The notes under the pieces were generated by a model, which saw only the letters and a program-made list of their open reading frames with translations, made no database searches and was not told the DNA's origin. The position numbers were made by a program, and so were the translations under genes. Positions 8,166 through 16,615 of a stretch of 36,071 bases of DNA are shown in pieces; within the stretch, counting starts at the first letter, position 1, and the number at the start of each line of letters is the position of its first letter. The stretch spans positions 1 through 36,071 of the forward strand of contig JACRCW010000142.1 in NCBI GenBank assembly GCA_016218805.1. The letters are read 5' to 3'. The DNA is from Deltaproteobacteria bacterium (GTDB lineage Bacteria; Myxococcota; JACRCW01).

Positions 8166-8387
8166 ATGAAGCCCGACATCCATCCGGTCTATCCCTTCGC
8201 CACCATCCAGTGCGCCTGCGGCGCAGCGTATGAGATGCGCTCCACGCGCGGCGCGTACCACATTGAAATCTGCTCGGCGTGCCACCCGTTCTTCACCGGC
8301 AAGCAGAAGCTGTTGGACACTGAGGGCCGCGTGGACCGCTTCAACCGGAAGTACAAGCGCGCCCCCGCCGCCGCACCCAAGGCCTGA
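8166..8387 (+). CDS. 50S ribosomal protein L31, zinc-binding type
   Basis: The 73-aa protein starts MKPDIHPVY, the standard opening of bacterial L31; the frame is open further upstream but that part is not conserved. Four cysteines (C16, C18, C37, C40, seen in IQCACGAAYE and EICSACHPFFTG) form the zinc site of the C+ type. The family's GKQKLLDTEGRVDRFNRKY ending is intact, with a short Ala/Pro-rich tail. L31 bridges the two ribosomal subunits. It stands alone downstream of an 8-bp inverted repeat. Zinc-responsive control is known for C-minus paralogues elsewhere; nothing here shows Zur control of this gene. Confidence 0.96.
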   Translation: MKPDIHPVYPFATIQCACGAAYEMRSTRGAYHIEICSACHPFFTGKQKLLDTEGRVDRFNRKYKRAPAAAPKA

Positions 8388-8401
8388 TTCCCGTCGGCGC
8401 C

Positions 8402-10099
8402 ATGGGCCCGATGGACCTGTTGCACCGCGTTGCGCCGGGTCGCCCCGCAGCCCTGGCGCTGCTGTTGGCCGCGCACGCGGCCGGTTGCGCCACCTACCAG
8501 GACCACATGCGCGCGGGGCGCTATGCCACGGCGTGCGCCATGGTCCGGGACACCCCGGACGAATCCCTGTTCCGCACCTGGGTCCAGGAACACTGGACCA
8601 CGCACGTGGCGCGGGTCCCGCGTGAACAGGTGGAACAGATGCTGGGCGGCCCGGTGGCCGGCTACGGCGTGGGCCTGGCGCTGTACGAAGTGACGTCGGA
8701 AATCCCCGGCGGCCGGGTCAGCCTGCAGCCGCCTGCCGGCGCGCTGCGGCCGCATGAACTCATTGCCCTCATGCAGCCCCTGGTGCTCCCGGACGAGCCG
8801 GTGCTGCCGCCCGGCCCCCTGGACGTGGCGGACTTCCAGCCCGCCGCACCGCCCGCGCGCGAGGAGGCGCGCAGCTCGTCGGGGTCGGGGCTGATGGAGG
8901 CGGCGGGCTCGCTGCTGGGGGCGTTCTTTGACGTGGGGCGGGTGGTGGGTGCGGTGGCCATGCTGCCCGCGGCGCTGACGGTGGGCATCACCGTGGGAAG
9001 CATGGAGGTGTTTGTCCACGGGTTGGGCGGCGTGCAGAAGTGGACCGGCGCGCTGGGCGGGACCTACGTGCCGCCGCCACCGGCCTCCAGCCCCGTGTTT
9101 GACGTGCCGGTGTTCCGGACGCGGTCTCCCAAGCCGCAGGGCCGCGCGGACGCGCTGCTCACCGCGGAGGAATACGAAGCGCTGGTGGCGACCCGGCGCG
9201 CAGCCTGGGAGGAGCGCAGCGCCGCCGTGGAGGCGGAGCGCCAGCGGCGGTTGGAGTTGGGCAACCGCCTGGGCGGGCTGGTGTCCTGCCGCGTGGACGG
9301 ACCGTGCCGGCTGGTGGCGGTACCCGGCAAGCACACGGTGGACGCCAGCACGTCCCACGTCCAGGGCGACGATTGGTGCGAGACCTACGGGTTGACGCGC
9401 GAACTGGATTTTCCGCCGGTGGCGGAGCCCGGCCCACCGTGGCCGGCCCCGCGCGGCGAACCGGCGATGGTGCTGGAGGACGCATCCGCGCCGGCGTGGG
9501 CGCAACTGGAGGCGGTGACCACGGACCTGCCCTGGCCCACGGCGACGGCGGCGCTTGGGGCGGAGGGCCTGCTGTGCCAGGTGAGCCTGCGCAAGGCGGC
9601 CTGGGAGCGCGGCACGCCGCCGGCGCTCACGGTGCGCGTGACAACGGGGAGGGAAACGCCGCGGGTGCAGCGCTGGCACCTGGGCACGGTCCGCAAGACC
9701 ACGTCGTTTGTGGTGCCGGCCGCGCACCTGCAAGCGGGCGAGCGGTTGCGCCTGGGCTTTGCGGACCCGGTCACCCAGCGCGGCCTGGGCGGTGGGATGG
9801 TGGAGATGACGGGGGCGCTGCCGCTGGTGGTGGCGAGCCCGGCGGTGGAGGCGCGCTGCACGGCGCTGCCGGCCGACGCGCTGGCGGCGGCAATCACGGC
9901 GCGGGGCGCGCGGATGGACGCCGCGTTGGACGCGCTGGACGCTGCGCTGCAGGCCAGGGACCCCGACCGCGTGGCCCGGTCACGCGCCGCGGCGCGCCGG
10001 GCGCTGGTGGACCTGGCGCAGCACAGCGGGTGGGTGGCGCCGGCGCTGGCGGAGCGGTGGGCGCGGTTCACGCGCGTGGACCCGGCGGAGCGGCGCTGA
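8402..10099 (+). CDS. Large secreted lipoprotein of unknown function
   Basis: The 565-aa protein has a type II signal peptide (ALALLLAAHAAGCATY, lipobox AAGC). ATG at 8402 is used; the ATG at 8411 would also keep the whole signal. After the lipid anchor come a helix-rich region (MRAGRYATACAMVRDTPDES), a Pro-rich segment, a hydrophobic stretch at about 165-205 (GSLLGAFFDVGRVVGAVAML) that may insert in or lie on a membrane, and a coiled Glu/Arg-rich segment (RAAWEERSAAVEAERQRR). A beta-rich region follows, then helices at the C-terminus. I recognise no family. It begins 14 bp after rpmE and may share its transcript. Its end meets the convergent zinc-finger gene 6 bp away. Confidence 0.7.
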   Translation: MGPMDLLHRVAPGRPAALALLLAAHAAGCATYQDHMRAGRYATACAMVRDTPDESLFRTWVQEHWTTHVARVPREQVEQMLGGPVAGYGVGLALYEVTSEIPGGRVSLQPPAGALRPHELIALMQPLVLPDEPVLPPGPLDVADFQPAAPPAREEARSSSGSGLMEAAGSLLGAFFDVGRVVGAVAMLPAALTVGITVGSMEVFVHGLGGVQKWTGALGGTYVPPPPASSPVFDVPVFRTRSPKPQGRADALLTAEEYEALVATRRAAWEERSAAVEAERQRRLELGNRLGGLVSCRVDGPCRLVAVPGKHTVDASTSHVQGDDWCETYGLTRELDFPPVAEPGPPWPAPRGEPAMVLEDASAPAWAQLEAVTTDLPWPTATAALGAEGLLCQVSLRKAAWERGTPPALTVRVTTGRETPRVQRWHLGTVRKTTSFVVPAAHLQAGERLRLGFADPVTQRGLGGGMVEMTGALPLVVASPAVEARCTALPADALAAAITARGARMDAALDALDAALQARDPDRVARSRAAARRALVDLAQHSGWVAPALAERWARFTRVDPAERR

Positions 10100-10105
10100 A
10101 GCGCC

Positions 10106-10324
10106 TCAGGCGTGCGGCGGGGCCAGGTGTTCGGTGTAGCCCGGATTGCGGTGGTTCTGCCCCGGGTTGTGGGCGTCCCAGCAGGAATCCGAGCAGAAGT
10201 AGAGCTGGAAGCGCTTGCGGTTGCAGGTGGACACCACGCACTTGAGGTAGGCCCCGCCATACGGAATGGGCTTCTTGCACACGCTGCACTTGCTCCAGGC
10301 GGTGGTGGGGTCGGGCGCGGTCAT
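10106..10324 (-). CDS. Small zinc-finger-like protein
   Basis: The 72-aa protein has Cys motifs spaced as in a treble-clef or MYM-like finger: KCSVCKK near residue 13, KCVVSTCNRKR near 29-35, and FCSDSCWDAHN near 44-54. The start ATG at 10324 is the only sensible one. The FCSxxCWxxH ending resembles MYM/FCS fingers, and the length suggests a single-domain DNA-, RNA- or protein-binding adaptor. It stands alone, convergent with the lipoprotein gene to its left. Function unknown; the metal-binding call rests on cysteine spacing only. Confidence 0.65.
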   Translation of the reverse strand: MTAPDPTTAWSKCSVCKKPIPYGGAYLKCVVSTCNRKRFQLYFCSDSCWDAHNPGQNHRNPGYTEHLAPPHA

Positions 10325-10443
10325 GCGTGGGCCTCAATGAGGTGTGGGAGGCTACCACGCGCGGGGAAGTGAGCCAGGTCCGGTGTTCCCTCTGGTAGAA
10401 CGCTGCACAGGAACCGTTGCGTGCCGCGGCACGTGGAGGATGC

Positions 10444-11622
10444 ATGGGCCGACTGCATTGGCTCGCGGGGTGCGCGCTGCCCGGGGTGCTGCTGGCGTGT
10501 GACGCGCTGCTGGACGTGGAGATGTGCGGCAAGCACTGCTCCACCGCGTCCGACTGCGGCGGGTCCTACGCGTGCACGGACGGTGTCTGCGCCGGGGAGC
10601 CCTGTGGCAGCGGCGTGACGGACCCCGCGGGTACGGGGAGCAGTTCCGGCGGACAGGTGGGCACTTCGTCAGGCGGCGCCACCTCCGGGGCCAGCTCCCA
10701 CGGCAGCGGCCATTCGTCGTCGGCGCCGGCCAGCTCGGCGGCCGTGGTGTCCTGCATGAACGGCTCCACCCCGCGGCCCGGCGGCACCGCCTGCGGCACG
10801 GGGCAGGTGTGTGATGGCCAGGGGAGTTGTCGGAGTGGCTGCTGGATCGGCGGGCAGCTGGTGTCGCCGGGGCCGGCACCCGGCGCGCCGTGCCGCGCGT
10901 GTGTTCCCACCACGGACACCACGGACTGGTCCAACGCGCCGGCGGGTTCGCCGTGCACGGACCAGGACGCGTGCACCACGGACGCATGCAACGGCAACGG
11001 GCAGTGTGCGTCCCAGCCCAAATGCACCGGCAGCACACCCACGTGCATCCCGGCCACCGGCGCCTGCCGCTGCTCCAACAACCCCAACAGCTGCAGCACG
11101 GACCCCGCGGGCAGCGTCTGCCGCGCCATGAGCGGGCAGTGCGGCTGTTTTGATTCGGGTGACTGCCCCGCCGGGACGGCGTGTGACCTGACCACGCGCA
11201 CCTGCGGGCCGTGCAACACGCCAGACGCCTGCGGTGACGCGTGCGACGCGTGCCGCAACGCGGCCGGGATGACGCTCAACGAAGGCTCCTACTGGACCTG
11301 CACCAGCACCAGCCTGCCAGCGGACCAGGCGTGCCAGCCGGTGGCGTGCGACGCCACGCGCGCCAACTGCAACGGCGATGACAGCGACCAGTGCGAGGTC
11401 AACCTCGCCGACGACCCGGACCACTGCGGTGCGTGCGCGCTGCAGTGTGATTCGGGCAGTTGCGTCCAGCGGCAGTGCACCTGCCCGTCCGGGGACTGGC
11501 AGTGCCCCATGAACCAGGGTTGCGGCGGCAGTGGCGCGGGGCGGTGCCGTTGCGGGGGTGACAACGAGTGCCCCGGCCCGTTGTACACGTGCAACAACAG
11601 CACCCGGATCTGCGAGCGGTGA
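10444..11622 (+). CDS. Cysteine-rich secreted lipoprotein
   Basis: I choose the ATG at 10444 (MGRLHWLAGCALPGVLLACD) because it directly gives a signal peptide with lipobox LLAC; a start nine codons upstream is possible. The 392-aa product has a Ser/Gly-rich linker (about 55-100) and then many cysteines in short repeats such as CTDQDACTTDACNGNGQC, FDSGDCPAGTACDLTTRTCG and CDATRANCNGDDSDQCEV. The form CxxxDxCTxDACxxxGxC is common in secreted proteins of myxobacteria and planctomycetes and implies a disulphide-rich surface protein. No enzymatic motif is visible. The next gene starts 10 bp after its stop, so the two are probably cotranscribed. Confidence 0.75.
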   Translation: MGRLHWLAGCALPGVLLACDALLDVEMCGKHCSTASDCGGSYACTDGVCAGEPCGSGVTDPAGTGSSSGGQVGTSSGGATSGASSHGSGHSSSAPASSAAVVSCMNGSTPRPGGTACGTGQVCDGQGSCRSGCWIGGQLVSPGPAPGAPCRACVPTTDTTDWSNAPAGSPCTDQDACTTDACNGNGQCASQPKCTGSTPTCIPATGACRCSNNPNSCSTDPAGSVCRAMSGQCGCFDSGDCPAGTACDLTTRTCGPCNTPDACGDACDACRNAAGMTLNEGSYWTCTSTSLPADQACQPVACDATRANCNGDDSDQCEVNLADDPDHCGACALQCDSGSCVQRQCTCPSGDWQCPMNQGCGGSGAGRCRCGGDNECPGPLYTCNNSTRICER

Positions 11623-11632
11623 CGGGGTGGCC

Positions 11633-12394
11633 ATGGTGACGTTCGCCTGGATGCTGGTGCTGGCCGCGGCCGTGACGCCGCCGGAGCCCGCCGGGGAGTT
11701 CAGCCCGGACATGGTGGACGCGCTGCGGCGCGCGCAGGGCCACCTGGACGAGTTGGAGGACCAGAAGGCGCTGGATGCGCTGGAACCGCTGGCGGCGCGG
11801 ACGGACCTGGTGAGCGCGGAGGTGGCGCAGGTCCAACTGTGGCGCGGCGCCGCGCTGATGGGGCTCAACCGCGAAGGGGAAGCCCGCGAGGCGTTTGCCG
11901 TCTCCCGCGGGTGTGACCCGGGCCTGGCGCCGCCCGCCCGGCTGAGCCCCAAGATTGCCAAGGCGCTGGCGTCTTCCAAGCCGGGCTTCTGCACCGCGGT
12001 GGCATTTGCCGCCTGGGATCCCGCACAGGCCGGACCGCGCCCGCCCGCCTATGACCCACCGCCGCCGCCCGTGACGGCGTCCGCGCGGGGCCGCGGGGGC
12101 CCTCCGGTGCTGGCAATTGTGGGCGGAGGCGTGGTGGCAGCCGGCGGGGTGGTGCTGCTGGCCGGTGGCCTGGGAGCCGTCCTGGCCATGAGCGCGCTGG
12201 CCGGTTCTTTCCCGGTTCACGACGCCGCGGTGGCCAACACCGAGGCACGCCAGGCCCGGCAGCAGGCCATTATTGCGCTCTCTCTGAGGCTCGGCGCAGC
12301 CGCGGGATTGGCCGTGGCGGGCCTGGCCGGATTGGTCGGACTGGGCACCCTGCTCGGCGGTGTCGGCGCGGCCACGGTGGGCGTCCTGCGCTGA
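11633..12394 (+). CDS. Membrane protein with N-terminal signal and TPR-like region (unknown)
   Basis: The ATG at 11633 gives a 253-aa protein whose N-terminus (MVTFAWMLVLAAAVTPPEPA) looks like a signal peptide; the frame is open upstream but lies inside the preceding gene. Residues about 25-110 are helical with a TPR-like look (LRRAQGHLDELEDQKALDAL, WRGAALMGLNREGEAREAF). A Pro-rich linker follows. Two long hydrophobic segments, about 158-185 and 212-248, full of Gly/Ala/Val/Leu, are probable transmembrane helices. This plan (TPR-like periplasmic part, PP linker, two TM helices) recurs among uncharacterised myxobacterial proteins. It follows the Cys-rich lipoprotein by 10 bp. Confidence 0.65.
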   Translation: MVTFAWMLVLAAAVTPPEPAGEFSPDMVDALRRAQGHLDELEDQKALDALEPLAARTDLVSAEVAQVQLWRGAALMGLNREGEAREAFAVSRGCDPGLAPPARLSPKIAKALASSKPGFCTAVAFAAWDPAQAGPRPPAYDPPPPPVTASARGRGGPPVLAIVGGGVVAAGGVVLLAGGLGAVLAMSALAGSFPVHDAAVANTEARQARQQAIIALSLRLGAAAGLAVAGLAGLVGLGTLLGGVGAATVGVLR

Positions 12395-12499
12395 AACGCC
12401 CCTCCATTCCAAGAGTTCAAGGTGCCTTCGGCGGGACGGCGGAGGCTGCCCGGACACCCGCTTGACCGCCCAGGTGCGCTGATGTAGGTGCACGGCGTG

Positions 12500-12509
12500 A
12501 CTCATGAGT
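12500..12509. promoter_or_regulatory. 10-bp perfect palindrome upstream of the DUF6209-like gene
   Basis: ACTCATGAGT is a perfect palindrome 28 bp before the start codon at 12538, inside a 143-bp intergenic stretch that otherwise shows no clear element. It may be an operator, but a 10-bp palindrome alone is weak evidence. Confidence 0.2.
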
Positions 12510-12537
12510 GAGTTACGTCAGCCACCCGAGGGCGACC

Positions 12538-14061
12538 ATGCGCATCTACATCAACGTTCTTACAGTTCTTTTCTCGCTCATTCTCCTGGGATGCGGGGGC
12601 GAAGGACCGGCCGTTCCGGTGGCGATGGCGGGGTTTGGGGCGGAGCCGGCGCTGGGGGCCCAGGATGAGGCAGACCGGGCCTGCAGGGTGGTGCTGCGCG
12701 ATGTGATGCGGCTGCCGGGCGGGGAGGATTTCGCCACGCGGTGCCAGGGCGGCGCGTGCCAGTACGTGTGGACGGGCCGCGTGGACGTGTCGCGTGATGC
12801 GTATCCGTCCCGGGCGGAGGTGGGCGTGCTGTACCGCGGTGCTGACGGTGCCTGGCGCGAGGTGGCGGCCGGCCCGGTGCAGGGCGGGCGCGTGGGGTTC
12901 TTCGGGTACAGCTTTGAGATGAGCGACGGCCTGTTTGGGCCGGAGGCGGGGCAGTACCCCGAGGGCCAGCGCATTGAGCTGGTGCCGTTCATCCGCCGCG
13001 CCGACGGGACGCGCCTGTTTGATCACAACCGGCACCCCGGTGACGGTGACAACCACGTGCTGGACGCAACCAACGGCTACGGTTGGGGCGGCGACGACGC
13101 GTGCGCGCCGGTGGCGGGCACCGTGACGTTCTCCGAAGACTGGAGCGAACACGTCAGCGGGACGCTGCACGCCGGCGGCTGGATGTCCCTCTGGTACGAC
13201 CTGGACCGCCTGTCCTCCTGCCGCGCCACGCACAACGGCTACCCGGCCTGGGACCTGGTGGCGTACGCGTACTTCCTCCCCGTGGGCGAACTTGCCACCG
13301 GCAGCGTGCGGTCCATGCTGACCATCAACGGGTCACCCACCAACGACGCCGTGGAGCAGCCGCTGGAACTGCGGATCCCGCGCGGCGCCACGTCGGTGGA
13401 GGTCTGGTTCCAGAACTACTCGGGCGCGGGCAACAACTGCCAGAACTGGGACTCTGACTTTGGGGCCAACTACCGGTTTGAGATCCTCCCCCCGGTGGAT
13501 GATGCGCGCTGCCAGGACGTGGAGCGCTGGAACCGCATCTACGGCGGTGAAGCCTCCTGTATCCGCACCATGCCGGAGCAGCAGTACGACGCGACGAACT
13601 GCGAGTTCACCGTGACCGGGTTCGGGCACGGCTATGAGGGGCACTACGGCATCCCGGTGGAGTGGCTGGAGGCGTATCTCCACGTCGGCGCGGTGGACGG
13701 TGAGCCGCTGGAGGTGGGCATGCTCACGCGCTTCACGGACACGGGTAACGGCGTGCCGGGCGAGACGTTCTCACTGGGCACACCCATGGGTGATGGGACG
13801 TGGAAGACGGGGTTCACCTTCCACGCGGAGGCGCCGCAGGGGCGGCGGTGGAACTACCGCGTGGACCAGGTGGCGTTCTTCCTGGACGTGCGGCGCCCGT
13901 CAGGCAGCGTGGTGCGCCTGTGGCAGAGCCGGCGCGGAGCCAACTACTCCTGGGATGATGCGTTTGGCGCGGGCGTCACGCGCGTGTCCATTCCATACGG
14001 CAACGTGCAGTGGGCCAACGACGGGGCGGGTGTCTTCGACAGCCGGCGGGCCTGCCAGTAG
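12538..14061 (+). CDS. DUF6209-like secreted lipoprotein
   Basis: From the ATG at 12538 (MRIYINVLTVLFSLILLGCG) the product is 507 aa, with a textbook lipobox LLGC. The longer frame from 12508 would place a non-hydrophobic tail before the signal and is less likely. The middle region (about 195-325) reads TVTFSEDWSEHVSGTLHAGG, then LWYDLDRLSSCRATHNGYPA and VEVWFQNYSGAGNNCQNWDS. I recognise this as the DUF6209 pattern (beta-sandwich, conserved W, YDxxRLxxCR and WDxxA). Regions before and after have similar beta-rich blocks (VLYRGADGAWREV, AEAPQGRRWNYRVDQ), so it may hold up to three related domains. Surface location is expected; function unknown. The TrmB gene follows 11 bp later. Confidence 0.7.
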   Translation: MRIYINVLTVLFSLILLGCGGEGPAVPVAMAGFGAEPALGAQDEADRACRVVLRDVMRLPGGEDFATRCQGGACQYVWTGRVDVSRDAYPSRAEVGVLYRGADGAWREVAAGPVQGGRVGFFGYSFEMSDGLFGPEAGQYPEGQRIELVPFIRRADGTRLFDHNRHPGDGDNHVLDATNGYGWGGDDACAPVAGTVTFSEDWSEHVSGTLHAGGWMSLWYDLDRLSSCRATHNGYPAWDLVAYAYFLPVGELATGSVRSMLTINGSPTNDAVEQPLELRIPRGATSVEVWFQNYSGAGNNCQNWDSDFGANYRFEILPPVDDARCQDVERWNRIYGGEASCIRTMPEQQYDATNCEFTVTGFGHGYEGHYGIPVEWLEAYLHVGAVDGEPLEVGMLTRFTDTGNGVPGETFSLGTPMGDGTWKTGFTFHAEAPQGRRWNYRVDQVAFFLDVRRPSGSVVRLWQSRRGANYSWDDAFGAGVTRVSIPYGNVQWANDGAGVFDSRRACQ

Positions 14062-14072
14062 TTTCCCCGCGC

Positions 14073-14882
14073 ATGCCTGACCTGGTGGTCTCCGCGCTGG
14101 AACAGCTGGGCTTCACGGCGACGGACGCCAAGGTCTACCTGGGGCTGGTCCAGGCCCACCCCGCCACGGGCTACGAACTCTCCAAGCGCACGGGGGTGCC
14201 GCGCTCCGCCATGTACGCGGTGCTGGCGCGGCTGGAGCGCGAGGGCCTGGTGCGTGCGGTGCAGGCCAGCCCCGCCCGTTACGAGCCGCTGCCACCGCAG
14301 CAACTGGTGGCGCGGCTGAAGGACCGGCACCAGCGTTCGCTGGATGACCTGCAGCACGCGCTGGAACGGCTGGACAACCTGCCGCCGCCGCCCGTGTTGT
14401 GGGCGACGACGGGTTACGAGGCGATCCTTGCCGAGGCGGAGGGGCAGATCCGCGGCAGCCGGCAGGTGGTTGCGGCGTCATTGTGGCAACGCGAAGCGCT
14501 GCGGCTGGCCCCGGCGTTGGAGGACGCGCGCGCGCGCGGCGTGGCGGTGGTGTTGTTCTCCTTCACGCCGCTGCCGCTGCAGGGGCCACGCGTGTACAGC
14601 TACGGCATCACGGAGACGGAACTGGAGCGCTACTGGCCGCACAAGCTCATTGTGGTGGCGGACCGGCGGCGCGTGCTGGTGGGCGGCGCTGAACCCGGCC
14701 AGGCCACGCGTGCCACCGTCACCGACGAGTCCGCGCTGGTGGAGATGGCGCTGTCCACCGTGGTGCTGGACCTCACGCTGCTGGGGCAGCGGCTGGGCGT
14801 GGACACCTCCGGCGCGGTGGGGCTGCTCACCGAGCACCTGGCGCCGCTGGACACGCTGCTGCCACCGCCGCGGCGGACGTGA
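14073..14882 (+). CDS. TrmB-family transcriptional regulator
   Basis: The 269-aa protein starts at ATG 14073 (MPDLVVSALEQLGFTATDAK). Residues 5-70 form a winged helix of the TrmB kind: ALEQLGFTATDAKVYLGLVQ, GYELSKRTGVPRSAMYAVLA and RLEREGLVRAVQASPARYEP. A helical linker (DRHQRSLDDLQHALERLD) follows, then an effector domain of the phospholipase-D-like TrmB C-terminal type (IRGSRQVVAASLWQREALRL, ARGVAVVLFSF). Archaeal TrmB proteins sense sugars; bacterial relatives vary, and no ligand can be read here. The downstream acyltransferase gene is 111 bp away, with two short hairpins in between (GCCCGC-ACA-GCGGGC at 14927 and GCCCG-TCACGT-CGGGC at 14958). Confidence 0.85.
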   Translation: MPDLVVSALEQLGFTATDAKVYLGLVQAHPATGYELSKRTGVPRSAMYAVLARLEREGLVRAVQASPARYEPLPPQQLVARLKDRHQRSLDDLQHALERLDNLPPPPVLWATTGYEAILAEAEGQIRGSRQVVAASLWQREALRLAPALEDARARGVAVVLFSFTPLPLQGPRVYSYGITETELERYWPHKLIVVADRRRVLVGGAEPGQATRATVTDESALVEMALSTVVLDLTLLGQRLGVDTSGAVGLLTEHLAPLDTLLPPPRRT

Positions 14883-14993
14883 GCAACGCGGTTGCTGTGG
14901 CGAGCACCGGGTTCCATGCTCCGGCCGCCCGCACAGCGGGCTCACGACCGGTGGCTTGCCCGTCACGTCGGGCCGCGGGCATAGTCGCGCGCT

Positions 14994-15857
14994 GTGAACC
15001 TTTCGTCGCCACCGCTCCCTGACCAGGTGCAGCGCGCACTGGGTGCGCTGCGCCTGTTCCGCGAGTTTGCCGATCCCCTGTTCCTGGGCGCGGAGAACAT
15101 CCCGGCGCACCGCCCGCTGGTGTTTGTGGGCAACCACACCACCTACGGACTGTTTGACACCATGTTCCTGTTTGAGTGGCTGTACCACGCGCACGGCATC
15201 TTCCTGCGCAGCATGGGTGACCACGTGCACTTCAAGGTGCCGCTGTGGCGGGACGTGCTGTCCGGCTTTGGCGTGGTGGAGGGTGACCGGGAAACCGCCT
15301 CCACGCTGCTGTCCACGCGCGAGTCCATCCTGGTGTTCCCCGGCGGCGCGCGCGAGGTGGCGCGGCGCAAGAACGAGAAATACCCGGTCATCTGGAAGGA
15401 CCGCACCGGGTTCGCGCGGCTGGCCATCCGGCACGGTTGCGACATCATCCCGTTCGCGGCCATCGGGATCGACGACGCGTGGGACGTGGTGTACGACGCC
15501 GAGGACGCGTTCCACAGCCGGCTGGGTCCGGTGCTCAAGGTGCTGGGGGTGCGGCCCGAAGCGACGATGCCGGTGGTGAAGGGACTGGGCGGCACGCCGC
15601 TGCCGCGCCCGGAGCGCGTGTACTTCCGCATCCTGCCGCCGGTGTCCACGCGCGCGGTGCAGGGACGCCAGGATGACGATGCGGTGGTGATGGAGGTGCG
15701 GGAGCGCGCGCGCACCGCGGTGCAGCGGGGCATCACTGAGTTGCTGCGCTTCCGCGAACTGGACCCGGACCGCAACGTGTTCCTCCACGCCGGGCGGCGC
15801 GTGGTGGAGAAGCTGCTGGAGCCGGCCGCGCGCGCGCGCACCAAGCCCGGGCCGTGA
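14994..15857 (+). CDS. Lysophospholipid/diacylglycerol acyltransferase-like protein (PlsC/DGAT superfamily)
   Basis: The 287-aa protein starts at GTG 14994. Its first catalytic block is FVGNHTTYGLFDTMFLFEWL, with the conserved His and Asp of the glycerolipid acyltransferase superfamily but six residues between them. This matches the TMEM68/PES/DGAT-like branch rather than classical PlsC (HX4D). The second block, LVFPGGAREVARRKNEKYP, is the branch's form of the FPEGTR motif. IPFAAIGIDDAWDVVYD follows as the third. The expected reaction is acyl transfer from acyl-CoA or acyl-ACP to a glycerolipid or alcohol at the inner membrane, for storage lipids or phospholipids. Its stop overlaps the GTG of the methylase-like gene (GTGA, 15854-15857), so they are coupled. 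Confidence 0.8.
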   Translation: MNLSSPPLPDQVQRALGALRLFREFADPLFLGAENIPAHRPLVFVGNHTTYGLFDTMFLFEWLYHAHGIFLRSMGDHVHFKVPLWRDVLSGFGVVEGDRETASTLLSTRESILVFPGGAREVARRKNEKYPVIWKDRTGFARLAIRHGCDIIPFAAIGIDDAWDVVYDAEDAFHSRLGPVLKVLGVRPEATMPVVKGLGGTPLPRPERVYFRILPPVSTRAVQGRQDDDAVVMEVRERARTAVQRGITELLRFRELDPDRNVFLHAGRRVVEKLLEPAARARTKPGP

Positions 15858-16554
15858 ACGCGCCCACGCGGACCGTGCTGTGCCAGGACGCGCTGCTCTG
15901 GCTGGCGGAGCAGCCGGTGCTGGCGGGCGCGTCGTTCTTCTCGTCATTGCCGGATGTTTCTGAGCTGGGCGGGATGCCGCTGCCGGACTGGCGCACCTGG
16001 TTCATCCGCGCCGTTGAGCTCATGATGTCCCGCTGCCCTGACGACGGTGTGGTGATTCTCTACCAGACGGACATCCGCCAGCAGCGCCGCTGGATAGACA
16101 AGGGGCACCTGTGCCAGGTGGCCGCGGACGGCGCGGGCCTGGCGCAACTGTGGCACCGCATTGTCTGCCGCGTCCCACCGGGCACTGCCACCACGGGGCG
16201 GCCCGCCTACGCGCACCTGCTGTGCTTTTCCCGCGCGCTGCTGCCGGACCTGTCCCGCCCCGCGCCGGACGTGCTGCCCGCGCTGGGCACCATGACGTGG
16301 ACGCGCGCCATGGGCATGGCCGCGGTCCGCCACGCGGTGGACTTCATCCGCACGCAGACCCGCAGCCACACCGTGGTGGACCCGTTCTGCGGCGTGGGCA
16401 CCGCGCTGGCCGCCGCCAACGCCGCGAGCTCCACGCCGTGGGCGTGGAACTGTCCCGGAAACGCGCGCGCCGCGCGCGCGCACTGGTGCTCCCCCCGGAG
16501 GAGATCCCGCGCGGCTGGCCGGGGGTTGCCTCCCGCCCGCCCGGCCCGTATTGA
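15854..16554 (+). pseudogene. DNA-methylase-like SAM-dependent methyltransferase, broken by a frameshift near 16430
   Basis: From the GTG at 15854 the frame encodes CQDALLWLAEQ, a SLPDVSELGGMPLPDW block that matches a variant catalytic motif IV, VVILYQTDIRQQRRW, and then the SAM-binding motif VVDPFCGVGTALAAAN. This is the beta-class order (catalytic motif first, SAM motif late) of N4/N6 DNA methylases. Immediately after AAAN the frame goes wrong. The natural continuation ELHAVGVELSRKRARRARAL is found in the -1 frame and ends at TGA 16552-16554. One base is missing around 16425-16432. Without it the first frame reads on into the thiolase, creating a false 641-aa fusion. It may be a sequencing error, a true null mutation or, less likely, recoding. 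The gene is coupled to the acyltransferase upstream. Confidence 0.75.
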
Positions 16555-16615
16555 CTCTCACGTCAACCGCGGTCCCCGCCCCTGGCAGAGGCCGCTTCAC
16601 GACGAGGAGGCAGGG

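Noticed and set aside
14927..14973. Two short GC hairpins after the TrmB gene as a terminator
   Set aside because: Stems of 5-6 bp without a T run; not enough for an intrinsic terminator call.
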